Shown: positions 44,912 through 60,173 of the stretch, piece by piece
Layout of the letters: every line of letters starts with the position of its first letter
How positions within the stretch are numbered: the first letter of the stretch is position 1
Source of the DNA: Neobacillus sp. PS3-40
GTDB lineage: Bacteria; Bacillota; Bacilli; Bacillales; Cytobacillaceae
NCBI RefSeq assembly: GCF_030915485.1
Contig: NZ_CP133266.1
Span: 3,600,001 to 3,664,000, forward strand
Reading direction: 5' to 3'
DNA length: 64,000 nt
Made by a program: the position numbers and the translations under genes
Notes under the pieces: model-generated
What the model was told of the DNA's origin: nothing
The model's input: only the letters and a program-made list of their open reading frames with translations
Databases searched by the model: none

Positions 44912-47683
44912 ATGGATTATAAAAATACGTTATTAATGCCACAAACTGAATTCCCGATGAGAGGAAATCTTCCAAAAAAAGAACCTGAAATTCAGGCAAA
45001 ATGGGAAGAAATGAATATTTATGGGAAAGTACAGGAACGGACAAAGGATAGACCTATGTACGTTTTACATGATGGTCCGCCGTACGCAAACGGAGATATT
45101 CATATGGGGCACGCCCTTAATAAGATATTGAAGGATTTTATCGTTCGCAATAAATCTATGAGTGGATTCCACGCACCATATGTACCAGGCTGGGATACTC
45201 ACGGTCTTCCAATTGAGCAAGCATTAACAAACAAGGGTGTAAAACGCAAAGAAATGACTGTTGCTGAATTCCGCAAACTTTGTGAAGAATATGCACTTGA
45301 GCAAGTAAATAATCAACGCACTCAATTCAAACGCCTTGGTGTCCGTGGGGATTGGGAAAATCCATATATTACATTAAAGCCGGAATATGAAGCACAACAA
45401 ATAAAAGTATTTGGGGAAATGGCGAAAAAAGGCTATATTTACAAAGGTAAAAAGCCTGTTTATTGGTCTCCATCAAGTGAATCTGCACTTGCAGAAGCAG
45501 AAATTGAATACCAAGATAAGCGCTCCGCTTCTATTTATGTTGGTTTTAAAGTGAAAGACGGTAAGGATGTTCTTGATACAGATACCCAGATTATTATTTG
45601 GACAACAACTCCTTGGACAATTCCTGCTAACCTTGGAATTTCCGTCCACCCAGATTTAACTTATGTAGTAGTGAAGGCAAACGACAACAAATATTTAGTT
45701 GCAGAAGCATTGCTTGAAGCTGTGACGACAGAAATCGGTTGGGAAAACGTTGAGGTAATTCAAAAGGTAAAGGGAGCAGAACTGGAGTATATCGTTGCAA
45801 GTCATCCACTTTATGATCGCGATTCACTTGTTATGCTTGGTGACCATGTTACAACAGATGCAGGAACTGGCTGCGTTCATACAGCTCCTGGTCATGGTGA
45901 AGATGACTTTTATGTTGGTCAAAAATATGGATTGGATGTTCTCTGCCCTGTAGATGACAGAGGAATTATGACGGATGAAGCACCTGGATTTGAAGGTTTA
46001 TTTTACGAAGAAGCTAATAAACCGATTGGTCAAAGCTTAGAGGAAGCAGGCGCTCTCTTAAAGCTATCGTTTATCTCCCACTCATATCCACATGATTGGA
46101 GAACAAAAAAACCAGTAATCTTCCGAGCAACTGCACAATGGTTTGCATCCATTAAAGATTTCAGAAACGAATTATTAGATGCAGTAAAGGAAACAAAATG
46201 GGTACCATCATGGGGTGAAACTCGCCTATTTAATATGGTTCGTGATAGAGGCGATTGGTGTATTTCTCGTCAACGTGCCTGGGGAGTTCCGATTCCGGTA
46301 TTTTATGCGGAAAACGGTGAGGCAGTTATTACAGATGAAACCATTAACCATGTATCAGCTTTATTCCGTGAAAATGGTTCTAATATTTGGTTTGAACGTG
46401 AAGCAAAAGATTTGCTCCCAGTAGGGTTTACCCATCCTGGTAGCCCAAATGGAACGTTTACAAAAGAAACAGATATCATGGATGTTTGGTTTGACTCTGG
46501 GTCATCCCATCAAGCAGTTCTTGAAGAAAGAGAAGACTTAGTTCGACCTGCAGATCTTTATTTGGAAGGCTCAGATCAATACCGAGGCTGGTTTAACTCA
46601 TCTCTATCAACTTCTGTAGCTGTTACTGGGAAAGCACCATATAAAGGGGTTTTAAGTCACGGTTTTGCTCTTGACGGTGAAGGTAGGAAAATGAGTAAAT
46701 CAATAGGAAATGTTGTTATTCCTGCTAAAGTCATGAATCAGCTTGGTGCAGATATTTTACGTTTATGGGTTGCGTCGGTTGACTACCAAGCTGATGTACG
46801 TGTATCAGATGCTATCCTAAAACAGGTTGCAGAGGTTTATCGGAAAATCCGGAATACTTTCCGCTTCTTGCTTGGAAATCTTGCCGACTTTAACCCTGAA
46901 ACAGATGCAATTTCCTATGAAAACTTACGCGAAGTTGATCAATTTATGCTTGTTAAATTAAATAAATTGATCAAATATGTAAAAAATGCTTATGATCATT
47001 ATGAGTTTGCAGGTATTTATCATGCAATAAATAATTTCTGCACCCTCGATTTAAGTTCATTTTATCTTGATTTTGCAAAAGACGTTTTATATATTGAAGC
47101 AATGGACAATCAGGAACGCCGTGCTATTCAAACGGTTTTATACGAATCATTGATTTCACTAACAAAACTAGTAACGCCAATCCTTTCCCATACAGCAGAT
47201 GAAGTTTGGCAGTTTATCCCATCTGTCAAGGAAGAAAGTGCTCAATTAACTGATATGCCGGAATCTATTGAGTTTGATAATGCTCAAATGTTAGAACAAA
47301 AATGGAATTCTTTCATGAAGCTTCGCAATGATGTTTTAAAAGCTCTTGAAGAAGCAAGAAATGAAAAAGTAATTGGTAAATCTTTAACAGCTAAAGTAAC
47401 CTTATATGTAAATGAAAATACACGAGAACTTCTTGAATCAGTTCAAGAAAGTTTGACACAATTGTTTATTGTATCAGGTTTTGAAGTTGCTGGAACCTAT
47501 GAAGAGGCACCAGAAAATGCAATTAAGCTTGATACTGCAGCCATTCTTATTTCAAAAGCAGATGGTGAAACATGTGAAAGATGTTGGGTGGTTACGACGG
47601 AGGTTGGTCATGACCACAGCCATGAGACACTTTGCCCACGTTGTGCCGAGGTAGTAAACGAACATTATTCACATCTAGCATAA
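44912..47683 (+). CDS. ileS: Isoleucyl-tRNA synthetase
   Basis: This 923-aa class I synthetase has the [12 protein letters not shown] form of the HIGH motif, the CP1 editing domain ([12 protein letters not shown]), KMSKSIGN for KMSKS near residue 595, and a C-terminal zinc-binding tail with CERCW and CPRCAE. It is the shorter, mupirocin-sensitive bacterial type in architecture. The ATG 44912 follows TGGAGGAAG. Expression is under T-box control. The stop codon TAA overlaps the TTTA-type end of an inverted 99-bp element. Confidence 0.98.
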   Translation: MDYKNTLLMPQTEFPMRGNLPKKEPEIQAKWEEMNIYGKVQERTKDRPMYVLHDGPPYANGDIHMGHALNKILKDFIVRNKSMSGFHAPYVPGWDTHGLPIEQALTNKGVKRKEMTVAEFRKLCEEYALEQVNNQRTQFKRLGVRGDWENPYITLKPEYEAQQIKVFGEMAKKGYIYKGKKPVYWSPSSESALAEAEIEYQDKRSASIYVGFKVKDGKDVLDTDTQIIIWTTTPWTIPANLGISVHPDLTYVVVKANDNKYLVAEALLEAVTTEIGWENVEVIQKVKGAELEYIVASHPLYDRDSLVMLGDHVTTDAGTGCVHTAPGHGEDDFYVGQKYGLDVLCPVDDRGIMTDEAPGFEGLFYEEANKPIGQSLEEAGALLKLSFISHSYPHDWRTKKPVIFRATAQWFASIKDFRNELLDAVKETKWVPSWGETRLFNMVRDRGDWCISRQRAWGVPIPVFYAENGEAVITDETINHVSALFRENGSNIWFEREAKDLLPVGFTHPGSPNGTFTKETDIMDVWFDSGSSHQAVLEEREDLVRPADLYLEGSDQYRGWFNSSLSTSVAVTGKAPYKGVLSHGFALDGEGRKMSKSIGNVVIPAKVMNQLGADILRLWVASVDYQADVRVSDAILKQVAEVYRKIRNTFRFLLGNLADFNPETDAISYENLREVDQFMLVKLNKLIKYVKNAYDHYEFAGIYHAINNFCTLDLSSFYLDFAKDVLYIEAMDNQERRAIQTVLYESLISLTKLVTPILSHTADEVWQFIPSVKEESAQLTDMPESIEFDNAQMLEQKWNSFMKLRNDVLKALEEARNEKVIGKSLTAKVTLYVNENTRELLESVQESLTQLFIVSGFEVAGTYEEAPENAIKLDTAAILISKADGETCERCWVVTTEVGHDHSHETLCPRCAEVVNEHYSHLA

Positions 47684-47779
47684 AGAAAACTCGCTGATTG
47701 GCGAGCCCCTATGGGCGATGACAGATGCGTAGTTGACCTTATGCGCTAGCAGAATTTATGGATATAAATTCTGCTTAGC
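47681..47779 (-). repeat. 99-bp dispersed element, copy 8 (inverted, starts in the ileS stop codon)
   Basis: This is an exact 99-bp copy in reverse orientation: TAAAGAAAACTCGC to CTGCTTAGC. The first three bases are the ileS stop codon. TAAA is repeated at the other end (47780-47783), consistent with insertion at a TAAA/TTTA site between the stop codon and the terminator. Confidence 0.93.
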
Positions 47780-47788
47780 TAAAATATT

Positions 47789-47822
47789 CCCCGTGCAAAT
47801 TGCACGGGGTTTTCCTTTTTTT
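47789..47822 (+). terminator. Terminator after ileS
   Basis: CCCCGTGCAA and TTGCACGGGG form a GC-rich stem, followed by TTTTCCTTTTTTT. It is displaced from the ileS stop by element copy 8. Confidence 0.88.
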
Positions 47823-47923
47823 GCTACCCCCGTTAATTGTTGTAGTTGATGTCAAATGTTTTCCCGTGTGAGCGAGGCATTAGCGGTAATAATAATAAAA
47901 AGACCTTAACGGAGGTTACAATC

Positions 47924-48217
47924 ATGAATGCTTTGTTTGAAAGGCTGTATTTGGAACTCCGTCAATCTGAACTCGAAATTAAGGAATCTTTACAAAAAAG
48001 ACAGGAAAAGGACTGGCTAAAGCCTATACTAGAGGATGAATTAGCAGATATTGTTTCCACTATTTCAAAAATAGAAAAGGGGAAATTTGGTCAATGTGAA
48101 ATTTCTGGTGAATTGATCCCTGATAAAATTTTAAAAAATATCCCAACTTTAAAATCAATAAATGACTTCCGAAGCATGGATTCATTTTATCGAAAACCAA
48201 TTGACTCTCGTAGTTAG
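47924..48217 (+). CDS. ylyA: DksA/TraR-like protein YlyA
   Basis: This 97-aa protein has an N-terminal helical hairpin (residues 1-50) and a degenerate TraR/DksA-type end. The zinc finger is reduced: GKFGQCEISGELIP keeps one Cys only. In B. subtilis the ylyA gene lies between ileS and lspA, as here, and its product is a sporulation-phase RNA polymerase-associated factor that affects sigma-G-dependent genes. The ATG 47924 follows ACGGAGGTTACA; the longer frame upstream has no binding site. Confidence 0.75.
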   Translation: MNALFERLYLELRQSELEIKESLQKRQEKDWLKPILEDELADIVSTISKIEKGKFGQCEISGELIPDKILKNIPTLKSINDFRSMDSFYRKPIDSRS

Positions 48218-48289
48218 TTTGTCGTTTCATTAAAGAGTGTGCTAAAATGCTAAGGAAGGTCATCGCTAAAGTAGTGGAGGTAAGTCTTA

Positions 48290-48781
48290 GTGTTTTATTA
48301 TTTAATTGCTCTTTTTGTTATATTAATGGATCAAATTACGAAATGGCTTATTGTCAGTAGAATGCAATTCGGAGAAAGCATACAAATTATCGATAAAATT
48401 CTTTATATCACTTCCCACCGTAATCGGGGGGCTGCGTGGGGAATTTTACAGGGACAAATGTGGCTTTTTTATGTAATTACGTTGATTGTTATTGCTGCGA
48501 TCGTTGTTTATATTCAGAGAGCGGCAAAGGGTAAATGGCTCTTGGGACTTTCTCTAGGGTTAATGCTAGGCGGTGCAATTGGGAATTTTATTGATCGCGT
48601 GATTCGAAAGGAAGTTGTTGACTTCATTCATGCTTTTATTTTTGGATATAATTTCCCAGTCTTTAATATTGCTGACTCGGCTTTGTGCATTGGGGTAATT
48701 TTATTAATGATTCAAATGTTACGAGACGAGAGGGAAACAAAGGAGAAATCTTATGGAGAAAATGGAACACACCATTCTTGA
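48290..48781 (+). CDS. lspA: Lipoprotein signal peptidase (signal peptidase II)
   Basis: This 163-aa aspartic membrane protease has four membrane segments and cleaves prolipoproteins at the lipid-modified Cys. Catalytic aspartates are in [15 protein letters not shown] and FNIADSALC. The start is GTG 48290 with GTGGAGG upstream. A TTGTCG (48219), 18-bp spacer, TAAAAT (48243) promoter is plausible. The C-terminus overlaps the next gene by 29 nt. Confidence 0.95.
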   Translation: MFYYLIALFVILMDQITKWLIVSRMQFGESIQIIDKILYITSHRNRGAAWGILQGQMWLFYVITLIVIAAIVVYIQRAAKGKWLLGLSLGLMLGGAIGNFIDRVIRKEVVDFIHAFIFGYNFPVFNIADSALCIGVILLMIQMLRDERETKEKSYGENGTHHS

Positions 48782-49664
48782 AGATCAAAAAGGAGATCGA
48801 ATCGATAAAGTGATTTCGACTCTAGATCCAGAGTGGTCTAGAACACATGTCCAACAATGGATTAAGGATGGTCATGTCATTGTCAATGGACATAGTGTTA
48901 AAGCAAATTACAAATGTTCATTAAACGATAAAATTGAAATTTCCATTCCTGAACCGGAAGAATTAGATGTTATTCCAGAGGAAATGAATTTAGATATCTA
49001 TTTTGAGGACAGAGATGTTCTTGTTGTTAATAAACCAAGTGGAATGGTTGTACATCCAGCTCCTGGGCATCCAAATGGGACTCTTGTGAATGGTCTAATG
49101 GCACATTGCAAGGATCTTTCAGGAATCAATGGAGTACTTAGACCAGGGATTGTACATCGGATTGACAAAGATACTTCAGGTTTATTAATGGTTGCAAAAA
49201 ATGATATGGCGCATGAAAGTCTTGTGAATCAATTAGTGAATAAAACAGTTACAAGGAAATATAAAGCAATTGTTCATGGCGTGATCCCACATGACTTTGG
49301 CACCATTGACGCCCCTTTAGGCAGAGATCAAAAAGAGCGACAGAGCATGACCGTCGTGGATCATGGAAAACATGCTGTAACACATTTTAATGTACTTGAA
49401 CGTTTTAAGGATTTTACATTAGTTGAGTGCCAATTGGAAACAGGCCGTACACACCAAATTCGTGTCCACATGAAATATATTGGCTTCCCACTTGCTGGTG
49501 ATCCAAAATATGGTCCAAAGAAAACACTTGATATTGATGGACAAGCCTTACATGCCGGTATCCTTGGATTTATTCATCCGAGAACAGAGGAGTATTTGGA
49601 ATTTGAAGCACCACTCCCAGCAGACTTTGAGGAATTACTGGGCAAATTAAGAAATAACCATTGA
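48753..49664 (+). CDS. ylyB: RluD-family 23S rRNA/tRNA pseudouridine synthase (YlyB)
   Basis: This 303-aa protein has an N-terminal S4 domain ([22 protein letters not shown]) and a pseudouridine synthase domain with the catalytic Asp in [21 protein letters not shown] and GDPKYG are the other family motifs. By position it is B. subtilis YlyB; the exact uridine target (RluD-like sites in 23S helix 69) is presumed, not shown. The start has AAAGGAG within lspA. Its stop codon overlaps the -35 box of the pyr promoter. Confidence 0.92.
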   Translation: MEKMEHTILEDQKGDRIDKVISTLDPEWSRTHVQQWIKDGHVIVNGHSVKANYKCSLNDKIEISIPEPEELDVIPEEMNLDIYFEDRDVLVVNKPSGMVVHPAPGHPNGTLVNGLMAHCKDLSGINGVLRPGIVHRIDKDTSGLLMVAKNDMAHESLVNQLVNKTVTRKYKAIVHGVIPHDFGTIDAPLGRDQKERQSMTVVDHGKHAVTHFNVLERFKDFTLVECQLETGRTHQIRVHMKYIGFPLAGDPKYGPKKTLDIDGQALHAGILGFIHPRTEEYLEFEAPLPADFEELLGKLRNNH

Positions 49665-49689
49665 CATCACATGAGGTGTAAAGTAGAAT
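49661..49689 (+). promoter_or_regulatory. Promoter of the pyr operon
   Basis: TTGACA (49661-49666), a 17-bp spacer and TAGAAT (49684-49689). The -35 overlaps the ylyB stop codon. Confidence 0.88.
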
Positions 49690-49699
49690 AACAATAGTT

Positions 49700-49816
49700 G
49701 AATATGCCTTTAAATCAGTCCCGTGAGGCTGAGAAGGAACGGATCATTTATAGATGCTTGAATTTCTTCTATAAATAAACTTGTTTACCTCTCACTCACT
49801 GGTGAGAGGTTTTTTA
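49700..49816 (+). promoter_or_regulatory. pyr attenuator 1 (PyrR-binding loop and terminator, before pyrR)
   Basis: CAGTCCCGTGAGGCTGAGAA (49715-49734) matches the PyrR-binding consensus (AnUCCnGnGAGGcU). The terminator is ACCTCTCAC / GTGAGAGGT at 49787-49810, followed by TTTTTT. With UMP bound, PyrR favours termination. Confidence 0.92.
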
Positions 49817-49823
49817 TTTTTAG

Positions 49824-50381
<558 letters not shown>

Positions 50382-50394
50382 ATAACCCTTTTAA

Positions 50395-50488
50395 ATACAG
50401 TCCAGTGAGGCTGGCAAAGGGGAAGGACGTTACGAGAATTTCGGTCTTTCTGTACCCCTTTGCCCTAATACTGGCAGAGGGGTTTTTT
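50395..50488 (+). promoter_or_regulatory. pyr attenuator 2 (pyrR-pyrP gap)
   Basis: The PyrR loop ACAGTCCAGTGAGGCTGGCA is at 50397-50416. The terminator stem ACCCCTTTGCC / GGCAGAGGGGT is at 50454-50483, followed by TTTTT. The 5' arm AAAGGGG after the loop can form the antiterminator with the terminator arm. Confidence 0.92.
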
Positions 50489-50547
50489 GAGGAAAAGGGC
50501 ATTCTAGAAATAATAGATAAAGCTTCAAATTCAGAGGGGGAATTAAA

Positions 50548-51867
50548 ATGAATAATAAACCAATTTTAGATATAAATGAAATTCCAAAACCAGGGCAATG
50601 GCTAACATTAAGCTTACAACATTTATTCGCCATGTTTGGTGCTACAATCTTGGTACCTTATCTAGTTGGTCTAGATCCCGCAATTGCACTCATTTCAAGT
50701 GGACTTGGAACGTTAGCATTTTTGCTACTTACCCAATGGAAAGTCCCTGCTTATCTTGGTTCATCATTCGCATATATAGCCCCGATTATCGCTGCAAAAG
50801 CTGCAGGCGGCCCTGGAGAGGCAATGATCGGAACTTTTATTGCAGGATGTGTTTATGTAACTGTAGCATTAATTATAAAAAAATCTGGCTATCGTTGGAT
50901 CATGAATTTGCTTCCTCCAGTTGTAGTAGGTCCAGTAATTATCGTTATTGGCTTGGCTCTTTCTGGTACAGCGGTCGGCATGGCAATGAATAATCCAGCA
51001 GGAAAATATAGCATGCTTCACTTTTCAGCTGCATTAGTCACACTGGCAGCAACCATTATCTTTACGATTTACTTTAAAGGAATGCTAAGCATTATCCCAA
51101 TCCTATCAGGAATTATTGTTGGTTACATCTATTCAGTAATTATTGGAATCGTTGATTTTAAACCGGTAATGGCTGCACATTGGTTTGAAATGCCATCATT
51201 CATTTTTCCAGTCATTGATTATAAAATACACTTTTCTTTAGATATCCTTCTGTTGATGGCACCAATTGCAGTCGTAACGATCTCAGAACATATTGGGCAT
51301 CAACTTGTACTAAGTAAGATTGTTGGACGGAATTATATTAAAGACCCAGGGCTACATCGTTCAATACTTGGAGATGGAACTGCTACGATTATTTCAGCCC
51401 TAATAGGTGGCCCTCCAAAAACAACGTACGGTGAGAATATTGGAGTACTAGCAATAACACGTATATATAGTGTATATGTAGTTGCAGGTGCTGCTGTTAT
51501 TGCTACTATCTTCGGATTTATCGGAAAGATAACTGCATTGATTCATTCTATACCAACACCTGTTATGGGAGGCGTGTCAATCCTCCTGTTTGGAATCATT
51601 GCATCATCTGGATTAAGGATGCTTGTTGACAGTAAAATTGATTTTGGAGACAAACGAAATCTCGTGATATCTTCAGTCATCCTTGTCATCGGTATCGGTG
51701 GAGCATTCGTTAAAATCTCAGATCACTTTCAAATTCAAGGAATGGCTTTGGCTGCGATCGCAGGAGTTTTACTAAACCTTATTTTACCAGGAAAACCAAC
51801 CTCATCTGAGGACATGTTTGAAGAGCATAATGAAGATAATAAATTAAAAGATGCATCAACCTTTTAA
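50548..51867 (+). CDS. pyrP: Uracil permease PyrP
   Basis: This 439-aa NCS2-family proton symporter has about 14 membrane segments. Substrate-site blocks APIAVVTISEHIGHQ and ALIGGPPKTTYGENIG match the uracil transporters UraA/PyrP. The ATG 50548 follows AGAGGGGGAA. It sits between attenuators 2 and 3, so import and synthesis of pyrimidine are controlled together. Confidence 0.95.
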   Translation: MNNKPILDINEIPKPGQWLTLSLQHLFAMFGATILVPYLVGLDPAIALISSGLGTLAFLLLTQWKVPAYLGSSFAYIAPIIAAKAAGGPGEAMIGTFIAGCVYVTVALIIKKSGYRWIMNLLPPVVVGPVIIVIGLALSGTAVGMAMNNPAGKYSMLHFSAALVTLAATIIFTIYFKGMLSIIPILSGIIVGYIYSVIIGIVDFKPVMAAHWFEMPSFIFPVIDYKIHFSLDILLLMAPIAVVTISEHIGHQLVLSKIVGRNYIKDPGLHRSILGDGTATIISALIGGPPKTTYGENIGVLAITRIYSVYVVAGAAVIATIFGFIGKITALIHSIPTPVMGGVSILLFGIIASSGLRMLVDSKIDFGDKRNLVISSVILVIGIGGAFVKISDHFQIQGMALAAIAGVLLNLILPGKPTSSEDMFEEHNEDNKLKDASTF

Positions 51868-51994
51868 ATAAGTCCATGAGAGTCTTATAAGGGTGTGAGC
51901 ATTTCTGGATACTACTGTGAGGGGTGAAATATACCCTATAACCAGAAGCTCAAGAATCAGCACCCTGATCAATAAGATCAGGGTGCTTTTTTTA
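51868..51994 (+). promoter_or_regulatory. pyr attenuator 3 (pyrP-pyrB gap)
   Basis: The PyrR loop AAGTCCATGAGAGTCTTATAA (51870-51889) deviates from the consensus (GAGAGTC for GAGGCT). The terminator stem AGCACCCTGATC / GATCAGGGTGCT is at 51959-51987, followed by TTTTTT. Confidence 0.88.
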
Positions 51995-52001
51995 CAAATA
52001 A

Positions 52002-54200
<2,199 letters not shown>

Positions 54201-54204
<4 letters not shown>

Positions 54205-55307
54205 AAAGACAGCTTATTTTAGAAGATGGTACCATTTTTATTGGCAAGGCTTTTGGAAGTGATGCAACTACAATGGGCGAAGTTGTATTTAATACAGGAA
54301 TGACTGGCTACCAAGAAATCCTTTCTGATCCTTCATACTGTGGACAAATGGTTACACTGACATACCCTTTAATTGGAAACTACGGGATTAACCGGGATGA
54401 CTTTGAATCTATTTGCCCAGCAATTAAAGGTTTGATTGTAAAAGAAGTAACTGAATATCCATCGAATTGGCGAAATGAAATGACGCTTAATGATTATTTT
54501 AAAATGAAAAAGATACCTGGAATTTCAGGGATTGACACTCGAAAATTAACAAGGATTATACGTCAACATGGGACATTAAAAGGGGCTATCTGCAGTTTAG
54601 AAGAAGACCCACAAGAAGTATTGGGGAAATTGCGGTCCACTGTGCTTCCGATCGATCAAGTTTCGCAGGTATCAACAAAAAATCCATATCCAAGCCCAGG
54701 TCGTGGGAAGAGAGTTGTTCTTGTCGATTTTGGAATGAAGCATGGGATTTTACGTGAATTAATCGGACGAGGTTGTGATATCATCGTTGTTCCATATAAT
54801 GCAACTGCTGATGAAATTCTTCAACTAAGCCCAGATGGGATTATGCTGTCAAATGGACCTGGAGACCCTAAAGATGTACCGGAAGCGATTGAAATGATAA
54901 AAGGTATAGTAGGGAAAATTCCTTTCTTTGGAATTTGTCTAGGGCATCAATTATTTGCTCTAGCAAGTGGAGCTGATACGGTGAAAATGAAGTTTGGACA
55001 TCGCGGCTCAAACCATCCTGTTAAGGATTTATCAACGGGGAAAATAGCCATTACATCACAGAATCATGGGTATACAGTAGAAGAAAATTCAATTGTTGGT
55101 ACAAGGTTAGTTGTTACCCATATTGCTCTTAATGATGGAACAATAGAGGGATTAAAGCACTTGGAGTATCCGGCATTTACAGTCCAATACCATCCTGAAG
55201 CATCACCGGGACCTGAGGATGCCAATAGCCTATTTGACCAATTTATGCAAATGATCGAATCAGAAAAACAGGAGGTTTCAGCATCATGCCAAAACGTACA
55301 GATATAA
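54201..55307 (+). CDS. pyrAA: Carbamoyl-phosphate synthase small subunit PyrAA
   Basis: This 368-aa glutaminase subunit (CarA) has an N-terminal CPSase domain and a class I amidotransferase domain with the nucleophile in [13 protein letters not shown] and His/Glu in [13 protein letters not shown]. It supplies ammonia to PyrAB. This is the pyrimidine-regulated enzyme; Bacillus usually has a separate arginine-regulated one. It overlaps pyrC by 4 nt and pyrAB by 22 nt. Confidence 0.96.
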
Positions 55308-58300
55308 AATCCATCCTAGTAATTGGCTCAGGTCCGATTATCATTGGACAGGCAGCTGAATTTGATTATGCTGGTACACAGGCCTGTATGGCGCTTAAAG
55401 AAGAGGGATATAGGGTTATTCTAGTAAACTCAAATCCTGCAACGATCATGACTGATACAGAAATTGCTGATACCGTTTATATCGAGCCTCTAACCCTTGA
55501 ATTTGTCAGTAGAATTATTCGGAAAGAATGCCCTGATGCACTTTTAGCAACCCTTGGAGGACAGACTGGTCTGAATTTAGCAGTTGAATTAGCCAAATCT
55601 GGTGTGCTTGAGGAATGTGGCGTTGAAATCCTTGGAACAAAGCTTTCAGCAATTGAACAAGCAGAGGACCGTGAGTTGTTTCGCACGTTGATGAATGAAC
55701 TGAATGAACCAGTTCCACCAAGTGAAATTGTTCATGAATTGGCAGAAGCAGAGGGTTTTGTTGCAAAGATTGGATACCCGGTTATTGTTCGTCCAGCGTA
55801 CACGCTTGGAGGAACGGGTGGAGGGATTTGCCGTAATCAAGAGGAATTGGAGGAATTCGTGACTAGCGGTTTAAAACATAGCCCTGTCCATCAATGCCTC
55901 CTTGAAAAAAGTATTGCCGGTTTTAAGGAAATTGAATATGAGGTAATGAGAGATTCAAATGACAATGCCATTGTAGTCTGCAATATGGAAAATATTGACC
56001 CAGTCGGAGTTCATACCGGTGATTCAATAGTTGTTGCACCAAGCCAAACACTAAGTGACCGAGAATACCAACTCCTGCGTAATGTTTCCTTGAAAATTAT
56101 TCGTGCACTAAAAATTGAAGGTGGCTGTAATGTGCAGCTTGCTTTGGATCCAGATAGCTATAAGTATTACATCATCGAGGTGAATCCAAGGGTAAGTCGT
56201 TCATCTGCCCTAGCTTCCAAAGCAACAGGATATCCTATCGCAAAACTTGCTGCGAAGATTGCAGTAGGATTAACCCTTGATGAAATGCTTAATCCTGTGA
56301 CCGGAAAAACATATGCAAGCTTTGAACCTGCTTTAGATTATGTCGTCAGCAAAATTCCAAGATGGCCGTTTGACAAATTTGAAGCAGGAAATAGATCGCT
56401 TGGAACGCAAATGAAAGCAACCGGCGAAGTCATGGCAATTGGTCGTACATTTGAGGAATCACTGTTAAAAGCAATTCGCTCACTTGAGGGGGGCGTTCAT
56501 CATTTTGAATTAAATGGTGCCCAAGATATTGACGATGCACTCCTCGAAAAACGTATTTGTAAAGCTGGGGATGAGCGCCTCTTTTACATCGCTGAAGCAC
56601 TAAAACGAGAAATAACGATAGAAACAATCCATCAATGGAGTAAAATCGACCTATTTTTCCTAAAGAAAATGGAAGGGATTATTGCCTTAGAAGGAGTAGT
56701 CGCTCAAAATCGATTTGAGCAGGAAGTACTAACAGAAGCAAAACAAAAAGGATTTTCTGATAAAAAAATTGCGGAACTATGGGAATGCACTGATACAGAA
56801 ATTTATAATTGGCGAAAGGAACATGGAATAGTGCCTGTTTATAAAATGGTTGATACCTGTGCAGCAGAATTTGAATCAGAAACACCTTACTACTATGGAA
56901 CGTACGAGGATGAAAACGAATCAATCCGAACTGATAGAAAAAGTGTCATTGTCCTTGGGTCTGGCCCGATTCGAATCGGACAAGGAATTGAATTTGATTA
57001 TGCTACGGTTCATTCAGTTAAAGCTATTAAAGAGGCTGGCTATGAAGCAATCATTATTAACAGTAATCCCGAAACTGTTTCAACTGATTTCAGCATATCC
57101 GATAAGCTTTATTTTGAACCATTGACGATAGAGGATGTTATGCACATCATTGATCTAGAGAAGCCAGAAGGAGTGGTGGTTCAATTTGGAGGTCAAACAG
57201 CCATCAATTTGGCTGCAAAGCTTACGGAATATGGGGTTACTATTCTTGGAACAAGTCTCGAGGATTTAGACAGAGCTGAAGACCGGGATAAATTCGAGCA
57301 AGCTCTAAAAGAATTGAATATTCCAATGCCTATGGGTAAAACAGCTCTTTCAGTAGAGGAATCGCTTTTGATTGCCAAAAGGATTGGTTATCCTGTATTG
57401 GTTCGCCCATCTTATGTACTTGGGGGACGGGCAATGGAGATTGTCTACCGAGAAGAAGAACTGCTTCACTATATGGAAAATGCCGTAAAAATAAATCCTG
57501 AACACCCAGTATTAATAGACCGTTATTTGACAGGGAAGGAAATTGAAGTGGATGCCATTTGTGATGGTGAAAATGTATTAATTCCTGGGATCATGGAGCA
57601 TATCGAGCGTGCTGGGGTTCATTCAGGTGATTCCATTGCCGTTTATCCACCGCAAACCCTGTCCGAGGATATAAAACAAAAATTAGTCGAGTATACAGAA
57701 AAAATGGCAAGAGGCCTTAATATTATCGGATTGCTTAATATTCAATATGTAATATCGGAGAACAAAGTATATGTTCTTGAAGTAAATCCACGCTCGAGCC
57801 GGACTGTTCCATTCTTAAGTAAAATAACGAAAATTCCAATGGCAAGAATTGCTACAAAAGTAATTTTAGGAGTTAGCTTGAAAGAACAGGGATACAAATC
57901 AGGCCTCTATCCTGAAAAGTCAGGTGTTTTTGTAAAGGTTCCTGTATTCTCCTTTGCTAAACTGCGAAATGTAGATATTACACTCGGACCTGAAATGAAG
58001 TCAACTGGCGAAGTAATGGGTAAGGATATTACGCTTGAAAAAGCATTATATAAAGGGTTGGTTGCCTCTGGCATGAAGATCCAGAAGTTCGGAACGGTAC
58101 TTTTTACGGTAGCAAATAAAGATAAGGAAGAAGCCTTAAAACTTGCAAAAAGGTTTTCAGCAAATGGTTACCTTCTTATGGCAACAAGTGGGACGGCAGC
58201 TGTTTTGAAAGAGGCAGGTCTCAGAGTAGAAGTAGTCGGAAAAATAGGATCTGAGAGCCCAACTTTATTGGATATTATCCAGCAGGGAAAAGCTCAATTC

Positions 58301-58485
58301 ATCATTAATACACTGACAAAGGGGAAACAACCTGAACGAGACGGCTTCCGAATTCGCCGTGAGGCAGTCGAAAATGGGATTCCATGTTTAACTTCTTTAG
58401 ATACTGCCGATGCCATTCTTAAAGTAATTGAATCGATGAATTTTTCAGCAGAAGCAATGGATAAAGAGGAGGAGGCCGCTTTTTC

Positions 58486-58489
<4 letters not shown>
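55286..58489 (+). CDS. pyrAB: Carbamoyl-phosphate synthase large subunit PyrAB
   Basis: This 1067-aa two-lobed enzyme (CarB) has two homologous halves, each with an ATP-grasp domain ([12 protein letters not shown] at about residue 170; [12 protein letters not shown] at about 707), an oligomerisation domain between, and a C-terminal allosteric MGS-like domain (about 935-1060) that senses nucleotides. The ATG 55286 has AGGAGG upstream within pyrAA. It overlaps pyrK by 4 nt. Confidence 0.97.

Positions 58490-60173
<1,684 letters not shown>

Noticed and set aside
1451-47779. The 99-bp repeats as a CRISPR array
   Set aside because: Copies are dispersed kilobases apart or directly abutting without spacers, and there are no cas genes.
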